Shown piece by piece: positions 35,921 to 45,225 of a DNA stretch of 64,000 nt; the first letter of the stretch is position 1, and each line of letters starts with the position of its first letter. The translations under genes were made by a program, and so were the position numbers. The notes under the pieces are model-generated. The model was not told where the DNA came from, ran no database searches, and saw only the letters and a list, made by a program, of their open reading frames with translations. Source of the stretch: G963663315 sp963665165 (GTDB taxonomy: Bacteria > Pseudomonadota > Gammaproteobacteria > Arenicellales > Poriferihabitantaceae). The DNA lies in NCBI GenBank assembly GCA_963665165.1, contig OY761989.1:806001-870000 (forward strand), written 5' to 3'.

Positions 35921-37000
35921 GTGATAGAAGAAATTTCAAGAGACGAGGTGCTTGTAGGGTGTCGCGAAATTCTTGGATTGAGCGATGTTGACAATGCCAT
36001 TGTCGATGAAGACTTACTGACAGCCTTGGTTCGGAGAAGCGCAGGCATTCATTGCCCGTGCTCACGAACCGTACTGCGCAGTTCTCTTGTCGATGCCCTT
36101 CAGCATCTGTGCGATGCAAGAACTCTGCCGGATCGTATAGAGGCGATCATTGAAGGGTTGATCGTGGTGGGCGATCTGCTCGAGTTGCACGATGTAGGGA
36201 TCGTCGATCCCAATGTCAGGGGGACTTGGGTGTTCGCTGCACCGCCTAGCTATGTCGAGAGGCAGAGCGGCGATATATTCATCATCGGGATAGTTGCAGA
36301 CCAAGATGTGTTTCTGCCAGGGTCACTAGCATCCCGCGTTAGCATGACAGGCCTTACAAGGTTAATACAGCCTGAGTCGAACGAGGATCTGGCAAAGAAG
36401 TTGAACGATCAAGGTCTGCAAAAGCTGTCTGAGAAGACTTGGCTCAGGAGTCCGAGTGCTGAACCGTTCAGCCAGTTGTTGGCACGTTTTGAACGCCGTC
36501 TCGCGGAAAGACCGCCGGCAGGTACCGTCAATGGAATGGAAGTGCTTGACGGGAAACGGCCAGTTACCTTTTATCGTGGACGTTGGTCGGACTGTAATGG
36601 GAAAACCGGTTTGTTCGTGGGTAGGCGACCGCAGGAATTCGGAACACCGATTTGGTGCCTGGTTGAATTGACAGCGGGAAATGTCGCTAGGTTTCTGGAT
36701 TTGCCGTCGAATAAGTCCCGTTGGCGTGGCTGCGATGAAGCATGGCACTTGCAAATGGCCATCGATGCGAGGCACGGTCAGCCTCAGCGGTACCGGGTCC
36801 AGCCTGACGACGGTGATTGCCGGTTTGATTTCTTCTCGCCGTTGCCGGCATGGTCAGAGAGACGCTTTGTAGCCTTTGGCCGAACCGTGCCCCCAATGAA
36901 GTGCCTGATGTCATACGTTCTGCCCACTAGTGCTGCGAAATTCGAAGAAAAATTTCTGCAGGAATGCCTTTGGCTTTCTCGTACTGAAGAATCCGAATAG
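35921..37000 (+). CDS. Unrecognised accessory protein of the Druantia-like operon
   Basis: 359 residues, GTG start one base after the previous stop. No known motif. The N-terminal 120 residues are helical (including HCPCSRTVLRSSLVDALQHL, with a C-P-C that is not obviously a zinc site), followed by an alpha/beta middle and a strand-rich C-terminal third rich in Trp and Phe. The place just before the helicase is the place of DruD in type I Druantia, and a small DruD-like role is a fair guess but not shown by sequence. Eight bases separate it from druE, which has an AGGGG box. Confidence 0.75.
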   Translation: MIEEISRDEVLVGCREILGLSDVDNAIVDEDLLTALVRRSAGIHCPCSRTVLRSSLVDALQHLCDARTLPDRIEAIIEGLIVVGDLLELHDVGIVDPNVRGTWVFAAPPSYVERQSGDIFIIGIVADQDVFLPGSLASRVSMTGLTRLIQPESNEDLAKKLNDQGLQKLSEKTWLRSPSAEPFSQLLARFERRLAERPPAGTVNGMEVLDGKRPVTFYRGRWSDCNGKTGLFVGRRPQEFGTPIWCLVELTAGNVARFLDLPSNKSRWRGCDEAWHLQMAIDARHGQPQRYRVQPDDGDCRFDFFSPLPAWSERRFVAFGRTVPPMKCLMSYVLPTSAAKFEEKFLQECLWLSRTEESE

Positions 37001-37008
37001 GGGAAATT

Positions 37009-40000
37009 ATGCAAACGACGCAAGAGTCAATCGAGCAACTTCACCGGGCGCTCAGCGATTATATTGAAGCGACCTACCATATAAGTGCACCGTCTCTGAT
37101 ACGGCAACGAAAAGAATTGTTGGCCCAACCTGGGCTCATTCATCAGATTCCCTACCTGGAATCTACACCGCGCTATCAAACAGGCGAACGCCTAGCCAAG
37201 ATGCAAGGGCTTCCGACAGCAGCCTTAAAAGCCTTTTTATCTGTTTCGAAGAAAGAGGAGCGCGGTCCACAACTTGTGTACGACCCACCATACAGTCATC
37301 AATCGGATGCGATACGTGGCTGCCTCATCGATCGGAAAAACTTGGTAATCATGACTGGTACAGGTTCCGGTAAAACTGAGTCATTCCTGCTGCCAATACT
37401 TGGAAAACTTGCACATGAGGCAAACACTCGACCAAATTCCTTTAATGCGTTGCCAGCCATGCGGGCACTTGCTCTCTACCCGATGAATGCACTCGTAAAC
37501 GATCAATTGGGACGACTGCGGGGCCTATTCGGAGATCCGCGGATCGTAGAATTGTTTAATAGTTGGTCTGCCCGCCCTCCCCGTTTTGCTCGATACACAA
37601 GCAGAACGCCGTATGCGGGGATACGCACAGCTAAGCAAGATACGGGCAAACTGAAGTCATTTGACGAGTTCTATGCGGATATAGAACGCAAAACGCAGTC
37701 GGACGATTCTGAGGTGCGGGAGAAGGCTCAGCGGTTTTTATTGGAATTGAAGGAGCATGGGAAATGGCCAGCGAAACCCAATATTGTGGCATGGTTCGGT
37801 AGAAAAGGTAGTCGGTGGCAAAATTCCAGGACCGGTGAATTCCAACGAGCCGTGACTTTGCCCGACGATTCGGAACTGCTAACGCGACATGAAGTACAGG
37901 CTGCGCCACCGGATCTACTAGTGACCAACTACTCTATGCTTGAGTACATGCTAATGCGCCCCATTGAACGGCCGATTTTCGACAGAACGCGCGAGTGGCT
38001 CGAAACCAATCCCGAAGAGAGTTTCTTGATAGTGCTTGACGAAGCGCATTTGTACAGGGGGGCGGGTGGCGCCGAGGTGGGGCTACTCATCCGCCGGCTG
38101 AGGGACCGGCTGGGCATTGCGAGTGACCGACTTCAGGTAATCTGCGCTACCGCGAGTTTTCAGGATCGTGAATATGCACCGAAATTTGGCGCACAACTCT
38201 CGGGCAATTCCGCGAATACCTTTATTCCAATTACAGGCTCACTCGACCTAAAGGCGGGAGAGGATCGCGGAACAGAAGCGGACGCGGAGATACTGTCTTC
38301 GGTCAATCTCGAACAGTACTATGGGGCGAACACGGATTCCCAACGTATTGATGCCGTCCATCAGCTACTCGAATACCGCGGTGTATCGGTTCACGATACT
38401 GTCGAATCAGCACTCTATAACGCGTTATCAGATTTTGGTCCAATGAAGCTACTCATCAACTCAACAATGAAGGAGGCACAACCGATCGGTGAGCTAGGCC
38501 AGCAGATTTTTCCGGCTGCGGCTGTAGGAAAAGGAGATTCTGCGCTTACCACCTTGATGGCACTTGGAAGCGTGGCTCGAAAGGAATCGAACACGCCGGG
38601 CTTGTTGCCATGCCGTATTCACAATTTCTTTCGGGGCCTACCAGGGCTCTGGGTGTGCATGGATCCAGACTGCTCGGAAGCGGTTGACCGACCCGAGGAC
38701 AGGATTTGTGGAAAAATGTACGGCCAGCCTCGGGAGCATTGCAACTGCGGTGCGCGAGTCCTAGAGCTTTACACATGCCGAAATTGTGGGACTGCATACG
38801 CTAGAGCATACACAGATGATGTCCTTGATCTATCCACTTTGTGGGCCGAACCGGGACAGCGTCTTCGGATGGGGACCACAGACACAGAGACACTACTGGC
38901 CATCGACTTACTGCTTGAAGAGCCACCAGACGATGGGTCAGCCGAAATCGCGGATTACGATCTTGAAACTGGTCGACTGAATTCACCAATGCTTGGTCAT
39001 CGCACGCGTACCGTCTTTATTCGAGACGGGCGGGTATCGGAGTCCCTAGATGAAGACGGAGAAGTTTCTAGTAGTATTGAGTCATGTGCCCAGTTTATTA
39101 GATGCGCAGTTTGTAAGAAATCGGCACGATTCGGTCGATCGTATGTTCAAAACCATCAAACCAAGGGAGACCAACCCTTTCAAGCTCTTGTTTCTCGCCA
39201 AGTACAAATTCAACCGCCGGCACCAGTAGAAGCGAGTAGTTTTGCTCCTTTGCAGGGGCGCAAGGTATTGACGTTTTCAGATTCAAGGCAGGTTGCAGCC
39301 CGGCTTGCCCCTAATCTTCAACTCTATTCGGATCGGGATTCGTTACGACCGCTCATTGCTTGGGGATATCAGAGGCTACAAGGCTTGGTTAGCATGAAGC
39401 AACGGCTGAGTCTCGACGATTTGTATTTGGCAGTATTGCTCGCATCAAAAAGCTTGAATGTGCGCCTGCGCCCTGAGGTCAAATCTGGAGAAAGCTTTGT
39501 TGCAGATCGTATTGTTGCAACGGCCGTCGAGAACGGGGTGCTGGAAGATGATGCGGCACTTCTGGGATTATGCATGGAACTTCGAAGTGAGCGGCCGCCA
39601 GAAGCATTTCTTGATAATGTAGTAACAACGGTCCGGGATCGTTTTCTCGGATTCGAGGCGTTGGCTCTAGCGTCAATTGTCGAACGTGGAGACCATACAG
39701 GCAAGCTCAAGATTCTGCCCGACATTCCCGGGATAATTGACAGTGCAGAAGCAAAGATCTGGCTGGCGAGGGCATGGTTACGGTGTTGGCAAAGACGGGG
39801 GTTCTGGTTGAATGCAATGCCGCCTATATGGTGGAAGCGGTCGCGATCTGAAGGCATTAGTATAGGCGGACAGAAGGGAAATTTTACTGCGATGAAAACT
39901 GTCCTAGGCAACGAAGGGGCTCTGAAGGTGTTTCGGGACCAATGGTCGCCAAAACTCCTAAGATTGTTTGCAGAAGATACGGAAGGGGGTGAGAAGCGCC

Positions 40001-42558
40001 TGAGAGGCAGTCAACTGACTCTGATGTTTGAAGGATCCTGGGTTCACTGCCCTAACTGTAAGTCGGTACATCGACCGATACCTGGATTGTCGCACTGCCT
40101 AGATTGCGGAGGGGTGGGTATTCGGGCGTTGGACCCGGATTCTGATTTGGTTTTCCTTGCTCGAAAGGGGTTCTACCGTAAGGCTGTCACGGAAGCACTA
40201 GAGGTACCGCCGCGTCAACCGATGGCACTTATCGCCGCCGAGCACACGGCCCAGTTGAGCGCACCTCAAAATGAGGATGTGTTCTCCAAGGCAGAAGAAA
40301 ATGAACTTCTTTTCCAGGACATAAAATTGGAGAAGGACGGTGTACGGGCGACAGCCATCGATGTCCTGTCAAGCACTACAACGATGGAGGTTGGCATAGA
40401 CATCGGAGCACTATCGGGCGTTGCTCTTCGCAACATGCCTCCTGGTCGAGCCAATTATCAGCAGCGGAGTGGGAGGGCGGGACGTCGGGGCAACGCTGTA
40501 GCTACAGTTGTAGCGTTTGGCAGCGCAGATAGCCACGATGAACACTATTTTTCGGAACCGGACGGTATGATTCGCGGAGATGTTGTCGATCCGATTCTTA
40601 CCCTCGACAATGCCGATATCGTACGCCGCCATATCAGGGCTTTTCTGTTGCAAAATTATCATGAAGATCGAATTCCAGAAATCAATCCTAGTATGCGGCA
40701 CGATCTTTTTTCAGTGCTGGGCACGGTGTCGGAGTTCCGAAGCGGAAAATCGATACTGAATCGATCTGACTTTGAGAACTGGCTTACGGAGCATGAAGAG
40801 ACTTTGGGAGTGCGGGTTGATTCGTGGGTCCCTAGTGAACTTTCAAAAGAGGATCGTGCTGACCTTCTGCAAGGGATGAAGGAGGATTGCCTAACGGCGG
40901 TCGATGCAGCGATCCAGTTCAGTGCTGGTGAAATTGGTGTGGATGGGGAAGATGACTCAGATGATGGAACTGGAACAGAAGATGCGCCGGAGGTGGGTGA
41001 TGAGCAGGCACAGCAGTCGTGGAACTCTGGGAATCTTCTAGATCGTCTCCTCTATTGTGGAATTTTACCGCGTTATGCATTCCCAACCGATGTTGCGACG
41101 TTTCATGTTTTTGACCAAGCCCGTTCTACGAGTTTCAGGCCAATTATGAGGTTTGCGCCTTCCCAGGCGTTGTCAGTTGCTTTATCTCAATATGCTCCCG
41201 GAAAGCAGGTCTGGATTTCAGGAAAGTGCTATACGTCAGGCGCCGTCTACTCGCTCATGCAGAAAGAGAGATGTGAGGCATGGGCAGCGAAGCGCATCTA
41301 CATGGAATGTTCTGAGTGCGGGTTTGCCAGAACGTTCGAGACTACAGTGGTAGATCGGGGGGACATACACGACTGCGAAGCTTGCGGAGGTCATGATAGC
41401 TTCGGCCCGGGCCGAGTCTGGCTGCGCCCTCCAGGGTTTGCCCACCCTGTCGATATCGAGGAAGTCACCTCTCCTGACGACATGCCAGAGACGAGTTATG
41501 CGACAAGGGCTAAGTTAACAATGGGCACGCCTGACGAATCAGCGGGCTGGGCCAGAATTAACGAGCGCGTGCGTATCCTGGCAGACCGCCAACATCTTCT
41601 GGTATCCAATACGGGACCGAAAAGAGACGGCTACACGTACTGCACAAGTTGCGGCAGAATCGAGTCAAGTCATGAGCGTGAGCCGAAGCTCAACGATGCA
41701 CATCGAAAACCCTATCCTGAAGACGATGCTAAGACTGTCTGCCAAGGAATCAACCCTACCAGGCACCTCGTGCTTGGGACAGATTTTATTACGGATATCG
41801 CGCTTTTCTCTCTCCGTGTGGAACCGCCGCTAAGTCTTCGTCCAGGGCACTCATCCACCAATGTCGCGTTGAGAACCGTTAGTGAAGCATTGGCCAAGGC
41901 GGCCTGCCAGCTGCTCGAAATAGAAGGCGGAGAACTGATGGCTGAATTCCGGCCTGCTCTTACACCTGAAGGGAAGAGGGGTTCGGAGGCAGAGATATTT
42001 TTATACGACACTCTGGCAGGTGGAGCAGGGTTTTCCCGCTTACTCGCCGACTTCGGCCAGGAATTGCTTGAGAAAGCGTTGCTTGTGTTGAAAACTTGCC
42101 CGGAAGCATGCGATGCATCGTGCTACAGGTGTTTGCGCAGTTACAAGAACAAGTTTGAACACAGCCTCCTGGATCGTCATGTAGGTGCAGAGCTTCTGGA
42201 ATATCTTGTGGCTGGCAGACGCCCGAGTTTTAACGCTGAGCGTTTGCACGATTCGACTGCCCTCCTGTACCACGATCTCCTGCGCCAAGGTCTCGCGGGG
42301 GTGGAATTCGAACTTGACGCACGATTGGACAGCGAGTCAAGCGGTCTGGTAGCTCCAATCCTGGCGACAACAAGTTCGGGGAACAGGTTCATCATATCGC
42401 TTTCAGGTCCTTTGACGTCAGAGCATCCGGCTGATCCGCTCATCGCGGAATACCTAGACAAAGGAGGTGCTATTCCGGTGATCGTTAAAAACGAACTGAT
42501 AGTGCGCGGCAATCTTCCTTCTGTCACTAATGAACTGAGACAAGAGATTGAAGATTAG
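37009..42558 (+). CDS. druE: Druantia helicase DruE (DEAH superfamily 2 with DUF1998 C-terminus)
   Basis: 1849 residues. RecA-like domain 1: Walker A TGTGSGKTE (116-124), LYPMNALVNDQ, VTNYSMLEYML, DEAH box LDEAH (343-347) and ICATAS. Domain 2 comes about 800 residues later with QQRSGRAGRRGN (near 1151). In between and after lie several zinc-ribbon pairs (CGARVLELYTCRNCG, CPNCKSVHR with CLDCGG, CSECGF with CEACGG, YCTSCGR). The C-terminal DUF1998-like module ends in CPEACDASCYRCLRSYKN (near 1700). This is the hallmark effector helicase of Druantia systems, presumed to act on phage DNA. Fourth gene of the operon; all helicase motifs are intact. Confidence 0.88.
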   Translation: MQTTQESIEQLHRALSDYIEATYHISAPSLIRQRKELLAQPGLIHQIPYLESTPRYQTGERLAKMQGLPTAALKAFLSVSKKEERGPQLVYDPPYSHQSDAIRGCLIDRKNLVIMTGTGSGKTESFLLPILGKLAHEANTRPNSFNALPAMRALALYPMNALVNDQLGRLRGLFGDPRIVELFNSWSARPPRFARYTSRTPYAGIRTAKQDTGKLKSFDEFYADIERKTQSDDSEVREKAQRFLLELKEHGKWPAKPNIVAWFGRKGSRWQNSRTGEFQRAVTLPDDSELLTRHEVQAAPPDLLVTNYSMLEYMLMRPIERPIFDRTREWLETNPEESFLIVLDEAHLYRGAGGAEVGLLIRRLRDRLGIASDRLQVICATASFQDREYAPKFGAQLSGNSANTFIPITGSLDLKAGEDRGTEADAEILSSVNLEQYYGANTDSQRIDAVHQLLEYRGVSVHDTVESALYNALSDFGPMKLLINSTMKEAQPIGELGQQIFPAAAVGKGDSALTTLMALGSVARKESNTPGLLPCRIHNFFRGLPGLWVCMDPDCSEAVDRPEDRICGKMYGQPREHCNCGARVLELYTCRNCGTAYARAYTDDVLDLSTLWAEPGQRLRMGTTDTETLLAIDLLLEEPPDDGSAEIADYDLETGRLNSPMLGHRTRTVFIRDGRVSESLDEDGEVSSSIESCAQFIRCAVCKKSARFGRSYVQNHQTKGDQPFQALVSRQVQIQPPAPVEASSFAPLQGRKVLTFSDSRQVAARLAPNLQLYSDRDSLRPLIAWGYQRLQGLVSMKQRLSLDDLYLAVLLASKSLNVRLRPEVKSGESFVADRIVATAVENGVLEDDAALLGLCMELRSERPPEAFLDNVVTTVRDRFLGFEALALASIVERGDHTGKLKILPDIPGIIDSAEAKIWLARAWLRCWQRRGFWLNAMPPIWWKRSRSEGISIGGQKGNFTAMKTVLGNEGALKVFRDQWSPKLLRLFAEDTEGGEKRLRGSQLTLMFEGSWVHCPNCKSVHRPIPGLSHCLDCGGVGIRALDPDSDLVFLARKGFYRKAVTEALEVPPRQPMALIAAEHTAQLSAPQNEDVFSKAEENELLFQDIKLEKDGVRATAIDVLSSTTTMEVGIDIGALSGVALRNMPPGRANYQQRSGRAGRRGNAVATVVAFGSADSHDEHYFSEPDGMIRGDVVDPILTLDNADIVRRHIRAFLLQNYHEDRIPEINPSMRHDLFSVLGTVSEFRSGKSILNRSDFENWLTEHEETLGVRVDSWVPSELSKEDRADLLQGMKEDCLTAVDAAIQFSAGEIGVDGEDDSDDGTGTEDAPEVGDEQAQQSWNSGNLLDRLLYCGILPRYAFPTDVATFHVFDQARSTSFRPIMRFAPSQALSVALSQYAPGKQVWISGKCYTSGAVYSLMQKERCEAWAAKRIYMECSECGFARTFETTVVDRGDIHDCEACGGHDSFGPGRVWLRPPGFAHPVDIEEVTSPDDMPETSYATRAKLTMGTPDESAGWARINERVRILADRQHLLVSNTGPKRDGYTYCTSCGRIESSHEREPKLNDAHRKPYPEDDAKTVCQGINPTRHLVLGTDFITDIALFSLRVEPPLSLRPGHSSTNVALRTVSEALAKAACQLLEIEGGELMAEFRPALTPEGKRGSEAEIFLYDTLAGGAGFSRLLADFGQELLEKALLVLKTCPEACDASCYRCLRSYKNKFEHSLLDRHVGAELLEYLVAGRRPSFNAERLHDSTALLYHDLLRQGLAGVEFELDARLDSESSGLVAPILATTSSGNRFIISLSGPLTSEHPADPLIAEYLDKGGAIPVIVKNELIVRGNLPSVTNELRQEIED

Positions 42559-42892
42559 AGGACAAGAGAGCTGGGGGCAGAGACTATTGATCGGCGTACA
42601 AAACTGACTCACTTTACGGGGTCATCGGCATCCAGAATTGCCTCACACCTGAAACCGTAATTTCTGTTTAAATGTTGTTTATATATTGTACGAAGTGCCC
42701 CACTTGGACGCTGTCCAGCCCATCGTTGTACATGCACCTACAACCCAAACGTATCCAATATATTCCAGAGACGGCCCGAACAATACGTAGTCGAACACAA
42801 AAGAATCGTGACAGTCACGGTAGAGGTTTTGTATTGCTGCCTCCTGTGTTATGCCTAGAATGTGAAGGTCATGCGCAAAAAGGTAAATACAA
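42559..42892. other. Gap after druE without a supported gene
   Basis: Between druE and the alpA remnant. A 74-codon open frame exists at 42672-42896 but its composition (poor codon bias, many Arg/Pro, no motif) does not look coding. The sequence is A+T-rich and shows no clear terminator hairpin. Confidence 0.6.
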
Positions 42893-43074
42893 ATGAGCCA
42901 CAGAATTGTAAGGCTGAAGGAAGTCCTGCGATGACCGGGCTATCGCGCTCAACCATCTATGTGGAGATTGCCAAAGGCAATTTTCCGAAACAGATGAGCC
43001 TGACGGGGTCCCGTTCGGTCGGCTGACACGAAAGTACAATCACTTTAGTGGATCGAATCCAAGCACAGGCATGA
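42893..43074 (+). pseudogene. alpA: Broken alpA (phage-type excisionase/transcription regulator)
   Basis: Reads MSHRIVRLKEVLR, then hits TGA at 42932. Shifting by one base gives MTGLSRSTIYVEIAKGNFPK and QMSLTGSRSVG, the canonical AlpA helix-turn-helix order. A second TGA stands where the family has Trp (RSVGW), after which the frame runs HESTITLVDRIQAQA to a final TGA at 43072. So two disabling changes are visible: a one-base deletion and a Trp-to-stop change. AlpA controls integrase or excision genes in P4-like and similar elements, so this marks a former mobile element. Confidence 0.7.
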
Positions 43075-43102
43075 AGGGTGCAATTTCCTTGATCAAAGGC
43101 TT

Positions 43103-43234
43103 TTAACTTATCGGTTGGTCGCCTTGGAGAAAATTTGGAACCACCTTCCCTGAGGCCCGAATCTCTTCAAGATAATCGGCCCACCACTGCGTCATGGTCT
43201 TTCGCTCATCCAGATAACAGGCATAGTGGGTATA
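43103..43234 (-). pseudogene. Integrase C-terminal remnant (P4-type tyrosine recombinase)
   Basis: Minus-strand frame ending at TAA 43103-43105 reads YTHYACYLDERKTMTQWWAD followed by YLEEIRASGKVVPNF. The W-W-A-D-Y-L ending with a basic helix is typical of the tail of P4-family integrases. Going upstream the frame breaks at about 43234 and another frame continues with TYDRASVASKQS, which fits the same family. The catalytic Arg, His and Tyr are not present in what remains. It converges on the alpA remnant. Confidence 0.5.
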
Positions 43235-43425
43235 GACTGCTTGGATGCAACGCTGGCGCGATCATATGTGCGCACAATTCAACCATCGGTAGTATCTGAA
43301 AGCCTTGCCGACCGTTCCACCAGTGGCTCCCGAGGCGACCACGCCATTCACGTTAGACTTGCTAAGAACAAAAGGCTTGAGTATTCTCCAAGGCTAAAGA
43401 GGGCCATCATCTGATTGAGCATTAA
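43235..43425. other. Short A+T-rich gap, no gene supported
   Basis: Between the integrase remnant and the NotI-family gene. The minus strand carries further short open pieces that may be older parts of the integrase gene, all interrupted. Confidence 0.5.
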
Positions 43426-43477
43426 ATGATAAAAGTCAAGGAATCGAACCAAGCCCCTCGCAGAGGTTTTTGGACAT

Positions 43478-44320
43478 TTGCCCACGGATTTCAGCCCGAA
43501 GGCAATACGCTATCGGAAAAACAAACTCTGTCCATTTAACAATAAAGTCCCAAGTTGTACAAAGGACAAGGCCAAGGATACACTCGGCGTGTGCAGTGTA
43601 TTACATCGAGACAACCCTGTAGTCACTTGTCCTGTCAGATTTCGTGAGAATTGGTTGATTGCAGATGATGCGGCAGAATTCTTCTTTGGAATTAACGCAA
43701 CATGGACATCGCTCACAGAAGTAAGGTTAGTTGATCTGAATGGAAACTCTGCTGGAAGCATTGACGTGGTTTTAGTCGCTTATGACGATACAGGAAGAGT
43801 CTACGATTTCGGATCACTGGAAATACAAGCGGTTTATATATCAGGAAATGTTAGAGAGCCATTCACTTTCTACATGAAAGATTGCCGTGAGAACGCTAGA
43901 ATGGATTGGTCTACTCACGCAAACTACCCCAGGCCGGATTTTTTATCCTCATCAAGGAAAAGGCTTGCCCCACAGCTTATGTTCAAAGGGGGAATTTTAC
44001 ATGCCTGGAATAAGAAAATGGCCGTAGCTTTAGACTCGGCTTTTTTTTCGACTCTTCCGAGCTTGGATGAAACTGATCAGGCTGATGCAGATATGGCGTG
44101 GCTGATTTACGACCTTGTCCCCTCGAGCAGTGAAACAGGTTATGAACTTCAGAAAACTAGGACTGTATATACCAAATTTACAAAAGCATTGGACTCCATA
44201 ACGAAACCGGAAGTCGGAAATGTGGAGAAATTCATGGAGTTGCTACAGTCAAAAGTAGATGAGAAACTTGAGAACGCCCCTATCAACCAGACCATAGATA
44301 GCCCTTTTGGAGACGGATAA
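43478..44320 (+). CDS. NotI-family type II restriction endonuclease
   Basis: 280 residues from TTG 43478. Four cysteines C18, C27, C39, C51 (LCPFNNKVPSCTKD, GVCSV, VTCPVRF) match the iron-binding Cys4 site of NotI. The PD-(D/E)XK-like centre is D96 (GSIDVVLVAYD), E115 and Q117 (SLEIQAVYIS), in the E-x-Q form of NotI. It cuts double-stranded DNA at a specific site protected by the paired methyltransferase. No ATG starts this frame; coding-like sequence (KPLAEVFGH) continues upstream, and an ATG at 43426 in another frame reads MIKVKESN, so a one-base shift near 43450 is possible. The stop overlaps the methyltransferase start by one base. Confidence 0.78.
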   Translation: MPTDFSPKAIRYRKNKLCPFNNKVPSCTKDKAKDTLGVCSVLHRDNPVVTCPVRFRENWLIADDAAEFFFGINATWTSLTEVRLVDLNGNSAGSIDVVLVAYDDTGRVYDFGSLEIQAVYISGNVREPFTFYMKDCRENARMDWSTHANYPRPDFLSSSRKRLAPQLMFKGGILHAWNKKMAVALDSAFFSTLPSLDETDQADADMAWLIYDLVPSSSETGYELQKTRTVYTKFTKALDSITKPEVGNVEKFMELLQSKVDEKLENAPINQTIDSPFGDG

Positions 44321-45225
44321 TGCAGAGATCGTTCTTCACTGATGAAGTAGAACCTGTGAAAGCGGTCAATGTGGCCTCTGTTCCGCAGCGTAGCCCGTTT
44401 CGCTATCCGGGAGGAAAAACATGGTTTATACCCAGGCTACGCGAATGGCTCTACAGTCAATCAGCAAAACCTGAACTATTAATCGAACCATTTGCCGGTG
44501 GCGGTATCGTTTCACTGACTGCGGTATTTGAAGATTTGGTAGAAGAAGCTCTTATGGTTGAGTTGGATGAGGAAATTGCGGCTGTATGGCAAACCATAGT
44601 CGATGGCGAGGCCGAATGGCTTGCAAAAAGGATTCTTGCTTTCGATATGACAAAAGATAATGTCAAGGCAGAGCTTCAGAAAAAAAGTGTGTGTCTGAAG
44701 GAAAAAGCATTACAGACAGTAATAAAAAACAGAACGTTCCACGGCGGTATTCTTGCAGCAGGGTCAGGCTTCATTAAAAATGGAGAAAGCGGAAAGGGCG
44801 TACTTTCAAGATGGTACCCCGGCACCTTGGCAAAGCGTCTGCGCAACATCAACCATATTATCTACAAACTCCGATTCAAACACGGTGATGCCTTTGATGT
44901 AATTGATCAATACAAAGACAAAGCCGGTGTCGTTTTCTTTATCGACCCACCCTACACTGCTGGCGGTAAAAAGGCAGGTAACCGCTTATATACGCATTAT
45001 GAATTGTCCCACGAGGCATTGTTTGACTTGTGTACATCAATTCACGGGGATTTTATTATGACCTACGATAATGTGCCGGAAGTAAAGGCTCTGGCTGAAC
45101 AGTGCGGGTTTCAGATTAAACCGATCCCCATGAAAAATACACATCACGCTGCAATGACTGAATTGGTAATTAGGAAAGGACCTGAGTTGGATGAGGGGAA
45201 TCGACAGGGTCCCTGCCTGACATGA
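44320..45225 (+). CDS. D12-class DNA adenine N6-methyltransferase
   Basis: 301 residues. The Dam/D12 order is clear: motif X FRYPGGKTWFIPRLREWL (near 27-44), motif I LLIEPFAGGGIVSLTAVF, and motif IV FFIDPPYTAGGKKAG with DPPY. It transfers methyl from SAM to adenine N6 and should protect the sites cut by the NotI-family enzyme, with which it is translationally coupled (TAATG). NotI itself is partnered by a different type of methyltransferase as I recall, so the recognition sequence here must contain adenine and differ from that of NotI. It ends 11 bases before the convergent methyltransferase gene, at the right edge of the island. Confidence 0.88.
   Translation: MQRSFFTDEVEPVKAVNVASVPQRSPFRYPGGKTWFIPRLREWLYSQSAKPELLIEPFAGGGIVSLTAVFEDLVEEALMVELDEEIAAVWQTIVDGEAEWLAKRILAFDMTKDNVKAELQKKSVCLKEKALQTVIKNRTFHGGILAAGSGFIKNGESGKGVLSRWYPGTLAKRLRNINHIIYKLRFKHGDAFDVIDQYKDKAGVVFFIDPPYTAGGKKAGNRLYTHYELSHEALFDLCTSIHGDFIMTYDNVPEVKALAEQCGFQIKPIPMKNTHHAAMTELVIRKGPELDEGNRQGPCLT

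Larger units (their letters stand above)
31826..45225. mobile_element. Low-G+C defence island with decayed integrase and alpA
   Basis: From the first base of druA the composition drops sharply: I count 21 G+C in the 60 bases at 31861-31920 and 22 in 44641-44700, against 40 in 30721-30780. The segment holds a Druantia-like operon, a NotI-type restriction-modification pair and, between them, broken alpA and integrase fragments. No tRNA gene or convincing direct repeat was found at the junctions, so the exact ends are set by gene content and base composition. Confidence 0.65.

Noticed and set aside
42672..42896. 74-codon open frame between druE and the alpA remnant
   Set aside because: No family features and an unusual residue mix; likely chance in non-coding sequence.
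43048..43062. GGATCGAATCC, resembling a tRNA T-loop near the integrase remnant
   Set aside because: No pairing T-stem, acceptor stem or anticodon arm around it.
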